From: an uncultured Alphaproteobacteria bacterium
GTDB lineage: Bacteria > Pseudomonadota > Alphaproteobacteria > Rs-D84
Direction of reading: 5' to 3'
DNA length: 11,100 nt
NCBI GenBank assembly: GCA_946185785.1
Contig: CAMHKP010000005.1
Coordinates: 1 to 11,100 of the forward strand
Shown: positions 7,344 through 11,100 of the stretch, one piece after another
How positions within the stretch are numbered: position 1 is the first letter of the stretch
Layout of the letters: each line of letters starts with the position of its first letter
Program-made: the position numbers and the translations under genes
The notes under the pieces: generated by a model
Told to the model about the DNA's origin: nothing
The model's database searches: none
The model's input: only the letters and a program-made list of their open reading frames with translations

Positions 7344-7886
7344 ATGTGGACAGCAATTGCGATTGTTGCAGTGTTTTTATTATATTTTATTGCGGTTTAT
7401 AATGGGCTGGTTGCGCGCCGGAATCAGGTACGCGAAGCGTGGGCAACAATAGATACACAATTGAAACGCAGATATGATTTAATTCCTAATTTAATGGAAA
7501 CGGTCAAGGGTGCGGCAAAACACGAAAAAGAAACATTAGACGCGGTGATTTCTGCACGTAATTCTGCGATGGCAGCGCACGGTGCCGATGCACGTGGCGC
7601 AGCGGAAAAAACGCTTTCTGGTGCATTGAAAAATATTTTTGCATTGGCGGAAAGCTATCCAAACTTGAAAGCTAACGAAAACTTCTTGGAATTGCAACGC
7701 GAATTGGGTGATACAGAAACCAAGATTCAGGCGGCACGTCAGTTTTATAACACCGTTGTAATGGGCTTGAACAATGCGGTGGAACAATTCCCGTCAAACA
7801 TCGTTGCACGCATGTTTGGTATTGGCCCTGAAAAGTTATTTGAAGCAGATTCCACAGAACGCAAGGCACCAAGTGTAAAGTTCTAA
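7344..7886 (+). CDS. lemA: LemA family membrane-anchored protein
   Basis: The 180-residue product has one N-terminal membrane helix (about residues 2-20, WTAIAIVAVFLLYFIAVY), followed directly by the family hallmark YNGLVARRNQVREAWATID and LKRRYDLIPNLMETVKG. The remainder is predicted helical with the typical ARQFYNTVVMGLNNAVEQFPSN segment near the end. By family topology most of the protein lies outside the cytoplasmic membrane. LemA function is poorly defined, and the protein is often found next to TPM-domain or M48 peptidase genes. Here the partner is instead a PHP-domain protein whose ATG overlaps the lemA stop (TAATG), so the two are cotranscribed and probably translationally coupled. 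Confidence 0.92.
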   Translation: MWTAIAIVAVFLLYFIAVYNGLVARRNQVREAWATIDTQLKRRYDLIPNLMETVKGAAKHEKETLDAVISARNSAMAAHGADARGAAEKTLSGALKNIFALAESYPNLKANENFLELQRELGDTETKIQAARQFYNTVVMGLNNAVEQFPSNIVARMFGIGPEKLFEADSTERKAPSVKF

Positions 7887-8740
7887 TGAAAAAACCAATT
7901 CAAGATTTTTCGCTGCATACTCATACAATCGGCTTTGATGGTCGCAATACACCGATTAAGATGGTGCTGCATGCACGCGAACTAGGTATGAAAAGTCTGG
8001 GGATATCAAATCATTTTATTGTGCATCCAAATATAGCAAAATCAAAATTCTATCCATATGCGGTGCGTGGTGGATATTCAGCAATCTATTCAACGTCGTT
8101 TGACGAAGCCGTTAAACGTTTTAAACCTCATTTCGAAGAATTGAAACATTTGTCGGGTTTGTGTGGGGTAAAACTTTATCGTGGGATGGAAGTGGACTTT
8201 TTTGACTACCCCGAATGGCGCAGTGGTTTTGACCGCGCAATGAAAGTATTAAAGCCAGATTATATTATTTGTGCATCGCACTTTGTTGAATATGATGGGC
8301 AATTGTACAATGTTCATGATATGGCAAATGCAGATGAAAAAACGCGCGATAAAATGGTTAAAATGTATTGGGATAAATTAGGGCGCGCTGCGGAAACTGG
8401 TATGTTTAATTGGATGGCGCATCTTGATTTACCAAAAAAAACCGGTTGTGGTCGTGATGCAATCTGGGGTGATACAGAAAAGCGTGCTGTGGAATCTATT
8501 GCGCAATCTAAAACCCCAATTGAAATAAATACTGGGCTTTATCGTGATTATTGTGATGAACCATATCCGTCGCCACGAATTCTGCGTATGGCGGCAGATG
8601 CGCATATCCCTGTGCTGTTAAGCGATGACGCACATGCAGCGGAACAAATGGGGCGTAATTTTGATCGTGCGTATGAATTGGCGCGGTCTTGTGGTATAAA
8701 CAAATTTTTGACGGCTGATGCAGCGGTCAAATCGCGATAA
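7886..8740 (+). CDS. PHP-domain phosphoesterase (histidinol-phosphatase-like)
   Basis: The 284-residue product carries the PHP metal-binding set: His11 and His13 (LHTHT), Asp19, His43 (SNHF), Glu102 (RGMEVDFF), His132 (ASHFVE), His179 with Asp181 (AHLDLPK), and Asp248 with His250 (SDDAH). Such proteins hydrolyse phosphoesters at a trinuclear metal centre. Length and layout fit the HisK-type histidinol-phosphatase branch (histidinol phosphate to histidinol), but no other histidine-biosynthesis gene is nearby and PHP proteins act on varied substrates, so specificity is open. There is no signal peptide, so it should be cytoplasmic. The start codon overlaps the lemA stop by one base and has no strong ribosome binding site of its own, consistent with translational coupling. 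Confidence 0.85.
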   Translation: MKKPIQDFSLHTHTIGFDGRNTPIKMVLHARELGMKSLGISNHFIVHPNIAKSKFYPYAVRGGYSAIYSTSFDEAVKRFKPHFEELKHLSGLCGVKLYRGMEVDFFDYPEWRSGFDRAMKVLKPDYIICASHFVEYDGQLYNVHDMANADEKTRDKMVKMYWDKLGRAAETGMFNWMAHLDLPKKTGCGRDAIWGDTEKRAVESIAQSKTPIEINTGLYRDYCDEPYPSPRILRMAADAHIPVLLSDDAHAAEQMGRNFDRAYELARSCGINKFLTADAAVKSR

Positions 8741-8761
8741 TAAAAAAATCGCAGATTTTCC

Positions 8762-8902
8762 TTGCGTTTCTAATAAAAACAGTATAAACTAAGCCACGCT
8801 GGATAACCAGAACTGATTAAGTCATGGTGTCTTTTGGTCCCATGTATGATAAGGATTCTGTTAAATATCTGGCACCGAAAAACCAAAAAAAAGGATAAAA
8901 TT
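8762..8902 (+). promoter_or_regulatory. Possible rpsD promoter and structured leader
   Basis: A weak promoter candidate is TTGCGT (8762-8767) with TATAAA (8783-8788), spacer 15. The following leader of about 105 nt has small hairpins: CTGG-ATAA-CCAG (8799-8810) and CATGG/CCATG (8823-8827 with 8840-8844). GGTGTC (8826-8831) could instead pair with GGCACC (8871-8876) with one G-T pair. S4 is known to repress its own mRNA in other bacteria, so a leader target is plausible but unproven here. AAGGA lies 7 nt before ATG 8903. Confidence 0.35.
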
Positions 8903-9535
8903 ATGGCAAGACAAGGCGCAAAACGTAATACGCGCAAATTGAAAATTGGCCGCGCACTCGGTGTTAACCTGTGGGGCCAAGCAAAATCACCATTTAACAA
9001 ACGTAAATATAAACCAGGTCAGCACGGTCCAACATCTCGTGGTGGTAATTCATCTGATTACGCAAAACAGATGCGTGCAAAACAGACTTTGAAGGGTTAT
9101 TATGGCAACATCGGTGAAAAGAAGTTCCATGCATACTATGCCGAAGCAGACAATATGCGTGGTGACACCCCAGATAACTTGATTGGTTTGCTGGAACGTC
9201 GTTTGGACGCAGTTGTATATCGTGCAAAATTGGCACCAACAGTATTCTCTTCACGTCAGTTGGTTAGCCATGGTCACATTATGGTCAACGGCAAACGCGT
9301 TAAAATTGCTTCTTATCAAGTAAAACCAGGCGATGTCATCACCGTTAGTGAAAAAGCAAAACAAATGCCATTGGTCGTATTGGCATTGGAAGCAGGCGAT
9401 CGTGAAACACCAGATTACATCAATGTTGACAGTGCAAACTTCACAGCAACATATGTTCGTGTTCCATCGTTTGCAGATGTTCCATATCCAGTTCAAATGT
9501 TCCCAGAACTGGTCGTCGAATTCTATTCTCGTTAA
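8903..9535 (+). CDS. rpsD: 30S ribosomal protein S4
   Basis: S4 is a primary 16S rRNA-binding protein that starts assembly of the 30S body. The 210-residue product contains the N-terminal region with [21 protein letters not shown] (22-42), [10 protein letters not shown] (66-75), [14 protein letters not shown] (96-109), and the S4 RNA-binding fold with [17 protein letters not shown] (117-133) and VKPGDVI. It ends [18 protein letters not shown], the alphaproteobacterial form. I chose ATG 8903 rather than the in-frame ATG at 8834: S4 homologues begin at MARQGAKR or its equivalent, the size is then normal, and an AAGGA site precedes it. The gene stands alone, unlike the alpha-operon position in E. 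coli. No zinc-binding cysteines are present. Confidence 0.97.
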   Translation: MARQGAKRNTRKLKIGRALGVNLWGQAKSPFNKRKYKPGQHGPTSRGGNSSDYAKQMRAKQTLKGYYGNIGEKKFHAYYAEADNMRGDTPDNLIGLLERRLDAVVYRAKLAPTVFSSRQLVSHGHIMVNGKRVKIASYQVKPGDVITVSEKAKQMPLVVLALEAGDRETPDYINVDSANFTATYVRVPSFADVPYPVQMFPELVVEFYSR

Positions 9536-9555
9536 TAGACGGGGAGAAGAAAACG

Positions 9556-9581
9556 AAAACCGCCCATTTGGGCGGTTTTTT
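9556..9581. terminator. Intrinsic terminator after rpsD
   Basis: AAAACCGCCCA (9556-9566) and TGGGCGGTTTT (9569-9579) form a long stem with a two-base gap, followed by more T, 20 nt after the stop codon. The A-tract on the left makes it potentially bidirectional. Confidence 0.92.
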
Positions 9582-9636
9582 ATATGCCAGTAAGATAATT
9601 TGGCCGTTTGCAATATGATTTTGCGATAAAATCCCA

Positions 9637-9775
9637 TTTGTCATCCCGGCCACCGAGCCGGGACCCAGGTAAATATGTCGCGCCGTTGGCGCGTGCTTTG
9701 TTATATACCTAGATCCCGGGTCAGCATCACCCGCGCAACAGGGTTGCGCGGGGCCCGATTGCCCGGGATGACAAA
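9637..9775. repeat. 139-bp GC-rich palindromic intergenic element (MITE-like)
   Basis: Perfect 13-bp terminal inverted repeats, TTTGTCATCCCGG (9637-9649) and CCGGGATGACAAA (9763-9775), bound the element. Inside are nested hairpins: CCCGGC/GCCGGG (9645-9650 with 9657-9662); GGGACCCAGGTA (from 9661) with TACCTAGATCCC (to 9717), which encloses CGCGCC/GGCGCG (9679-9684 with 9688-9693); and CCCGCGCAA/TTGCGCGGG (9730-9738 with 9744-9752). It is far richer in G and C than its surroundings and encodes no transposase. Palindromes opening GTCATCCCGG and closing CCGGGATGAC are familiar between genes in several Alphaproteobacteria. I infer a non-autonomous repeat that exists in more copies elsewhere in the genome. 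Confidence 0.8.
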
Positions 9776-9860
9776 ACCCATAAACCCACATTTTTTCATA
9801 AAAAATCACAACAAAAAACCACTAAAAACAAAGGAATAAAATAAAAAACCACCCAAAATA

Positions 9861-9960
9861 AAAAACGGTGGTCTAGATTCGGTGTTTTTTCGATTGACTA
9901 CCCCGCGGAAATACGGGTAAAATATGTACAGAAAAACACCGAATTTAAACCACCGTTTTT
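9861..9960. repeat. Inverted-repeat box enclosing a promoter (candidate invertible promoter)
   Basis: The left arm 9861-9891 and right arm 9931-9960 are reverse complements except for two substitutions (CTAG against TTAA) and one extra T in the left arm. The outer 12 bp (AAAAACGGTGGT / ACCACCGTTTTT) are identical. The 39-bp interior contains a rightward promoter. The arms flank the promoter on both sides, so this is not a simple terminator; that layout is typical of invertible promoters. It could also be a large operator or a bidirectional terminator with a promoter in its loop. No recombinase gene is visible in the window. Confidence 0.75.
9894..9923 (+). promoter_or_regulatory. Sigma70-type promoter inside the inverted-repeat box
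   Basis: TTGACT (9894-9899), an 18-bp spacer and TAAAAT (9918-9923) point at the gene starting at 10016; the start point would be near 9930, at the edge of the right arm. The spacer itself contains an inverted repeat TACCC/GGGTA (9899-9903 with 9915-9919), a possible repressor site. The 5' leader would then carry the whole right arm. Confidence 0.7.
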
Positions 9961-10015
9961 GATGGTGTGGTGCGGAAATGCTGGCGTTATGCCCTTGGGA
10001 AAAGGGGAAAGGAAC

Positions 10016-11100
10016 ATGTTCAAAAAATTATTTTTATCAGCAATGTTATTTACACTGTTTTTATTACAGTCTTCATATTCTAGTGTAAATTGTTTAAACG
10101 ACTGTGGCGCAAAAATTAATGGGTCGTGGACAACATCTTTTCCCCCCGGACAGCGCGCAACTGCGTATGCGGCGTTAGCTGGCACACAAGCGGGTTGCGA
10201 TGCTTGTTATTCAAGCACATCTTCAACCATATACACATGTAAGGGTACGGGTCATCTTATAAGTTATAGCGGATCTCTTTCGCCAACCATGTTCAAATGC
10301 AGTGGTTATAAGTGTCATGGGTATATCACATCGTCGCCATCATATGTTTTATGTAGTTTTTGTCCGGTTGGTTCGTACAATCCCACAGATTATGGTATGC
10401 GCTACTGTCTGGCGTGTCCAGCCGGTTATACAACATCGGGAACCGGTGCCAGTTCATGTTCTGTAAAATGTCCGGGATATGATTACACCGCAACATGGGA
10501 AACATCTTCTTGTACCGCTGGCAGTAGTTGTACAAATGTTTGTACCCCCAAAACATGTAAGGGTGGTGCAAAAATAATAGACGGAGTTTGCAAAGAATAT
10601 GGAGAAACATTTAATAATAATGGTGTGTATGTTACAAATGACACCGGTAGTGTATGTTTAGTGTGCAATGGCATGTATGATGATACATCATCTAATGACC
10701 AGTATATCTATTCTGGTTCACATGCACCTGGGCTTGTAGGAACAACTTTGTGTAATACTGTAAGAAATTACAATATCAACGAAACATATGGTTCGCGCAC
10801 ATGTACAAGTTCTGGATGGGACATGACTGGTGCAACATATCGTCAGTATTATTGGAAAACATACACCGGTAATATTCAGGTAATGTATTACAAAGATTAT
10901 ACCAACGGCACCGCCGGCACGGAAACGCGTTTGGGGGTTGGAGGCAGCGCGTACAATTCTAATGGTTGGTTGGTGCGGTGCAAGCCGGGGTATAAACTTA
11001 GCATAACCACCAGTGGCGCAAATTATGTGACGCGTCAAACGGATACCGTAAAAGAAGTATGGTCAAAAAGCACACCATCGACATCATATATTACATGTAC
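10016..11100 (+). CDS. Secreted cysteine-rich surface protein (partial, 3' end outside window)
   Basis: Translation from ATG 10016 stays open to the right edge (361 codons). The N terminus, MFKKLFLSAMLFTLFLLQSSYS, is a clear signal peptide (two lysines, then a hydrophobic core), with likely cleavage near residue 22, so the protein is exported. The mature part is rich in Cys, Ser, Thr, Gly and Tyr, with roughly two dozen cysteines. These include repeated modules CPVGSYNPTDYGMRYCLACPAGYTTSG and CPGYDYT that resemble the Cys-Pro-x-Gly-Tyr modules of the gene at the left edge, so the two belong to one family. Disulfide-bonded surface or extracellular repeats are likely; the ligand is unknown. AAGGGG (10002-10007) is the likely ribosome binding site. 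Expression should depend on the boxed promoter at 9894-9923. Confidence 0.85.
   Translation, partial: MFKKLFLSAMLFTLFLLQSSYSSVNCLNDCGAKINGSWTTSFPPGQRATAYAALAGTQAGCDACYSSTSSTIYTCKGTGHLISYSGSLSPTMFKCSGYKCHGYITSSPSYVLCSFCPVGSYNPTDYGMRYCLACPAGYTTSGTGASSCSVKCPGYDYTATWETSSCTAGSSCTNVCTPKTCKGGAKIIDGVCKEYGETFNNNGVYVTNDTGSVCLVCNGMYDDTSSNDQYIYSGSHAPGLVGTTLCNTVRNYNINETYGSRTCTSSGWDMTGATYRQYYWKTYTGNIQVMYYKDYTNGTAGTETRLGVGGSAYNSNGWLVRCKPGYKLSITTSGANYVTRQTDTVKEVWSKSTPSTSYITC

Larger units (their letters stand above)
9582..10015. other. Long non-coding intergenic region between rpsD and the surface-protein gene
   Basis: No credible gene is present on either strand. In order it holds the 139-bp GC-rich palindromic repeat (9637-9775), then an A-rich tract (about 9776-9865) with a TTTTTT-CAT-AAAAAA hairpin (9791-9805) and a 10-bp direct repeat AAAAAACCAC (9813-9822 and 9843-9852), then the 100-bp inverted-repeat box with promoter (9861-9960), then a leader for the gene at 10016. 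That leader has a CCCTT/AAGGG hairpin (9992-9996 with 10002-10006) that would sequester the AAGGGG ribosome binding site. Confidence 0.7.

Noticed and set aside
8834..8902. Longer rpsD start in frame at 8834
   Set aside because: The added 23 residues have no counterpart in S4, and ATG 8903 has an AAGGA site at good spacing and gives the normal S4 N terminus.
9441..9809. Minus-strand open frame of 122 codons across the rpsD end and the palindromic repeat
   Set aside because: It overlaps rpsD, the terminator and the repeat hairpins, and its predicted protein shows no domain; it is an accident of the GC-rich repeat.
9813..9852. Direct repeats AAAAAACCAC as a CRISPR-like array
   Set aside because: There are only two 10-bp copies in an A-rich tract, with no regular spacers.
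9898..10185. Minus-strand open frame of 95 codons over the promoter box and the start of the surface gene
   Set aside because: It is antisense to a signal peptide and a promoter, without a ribosome binding site or recognisable domain.

Overview
This window looks like part of the chromosome of an AT-rich, host-associated (probably gut) member of the Alphaproteobacteria. Two observations point there. Ribosomal protein S4 ends in a VPYPVQM...LVVEFYSR tail typical of that class. A palindromic intergenic element opens with GTCATCCCGG and closes with CCGGGATGAC, a style common between genes in several alphaproteobacterial lineages. The cysteine-rich surface proteins at both edges resemble families I recall from uncultured gut Alphaproteobacteria. 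The taxonomy is inference; the gene content is read from sequence.

Layout. Positions 1-1315 hold the 3' end of a cysteine-rich, lectin-like surface protein. It converges on a minus-strand gene (1336-2415) of the F420-0:L-glutamate ligase (CofE-like) family. A divergent intergenic region leads to a GMP reductase (2545-3654). A possible attenuator precedes class II lysyl-tRNA synthetase (3846-5312), which is followed 10 nt later by an uncharacterised protein (5323-6720) whose central part looks like a diverged RelA/SpoT nucleotidyltransferase domain. Next come a cold-shock-domain protein with a charged tail (6878-7219), a LemA protein overlapping by one base a PHP-domain phosphoesterase (7344-8740), and rpsD (8903-9535). 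Good intrinsic terminators separate most units: 3786-3816, 6746-6787, 7221-7244 and 9556-9581.

The long non-coding stretch 9536-10015 is the most unusual part. It holds a 139-bp GC-rich palindromic repeat (9637-9775). It also holds a 100-bp structure (9861-9960) in which two near-perfect 30-bp inverted arms enclose a strong sigma70-type promoter. That promoter points at a secreted cysteine-rich surface protein starting at 10016 and running off the right edge. A promoter boxed by inverted repeats in front of a surface-protein gene is the architecture of a phase-variable invertible promoter, although the 39-bp interior is short and no recombinase is visible here.

Functional picture: most genes are housekeeping (purine salvage, lysine charging, ribosome, RNA binding), set between members of a surface-protein family likely to face the host or community. 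No tRNA, rRNA, CRISPR array or insertion-sequence transposase was seen.
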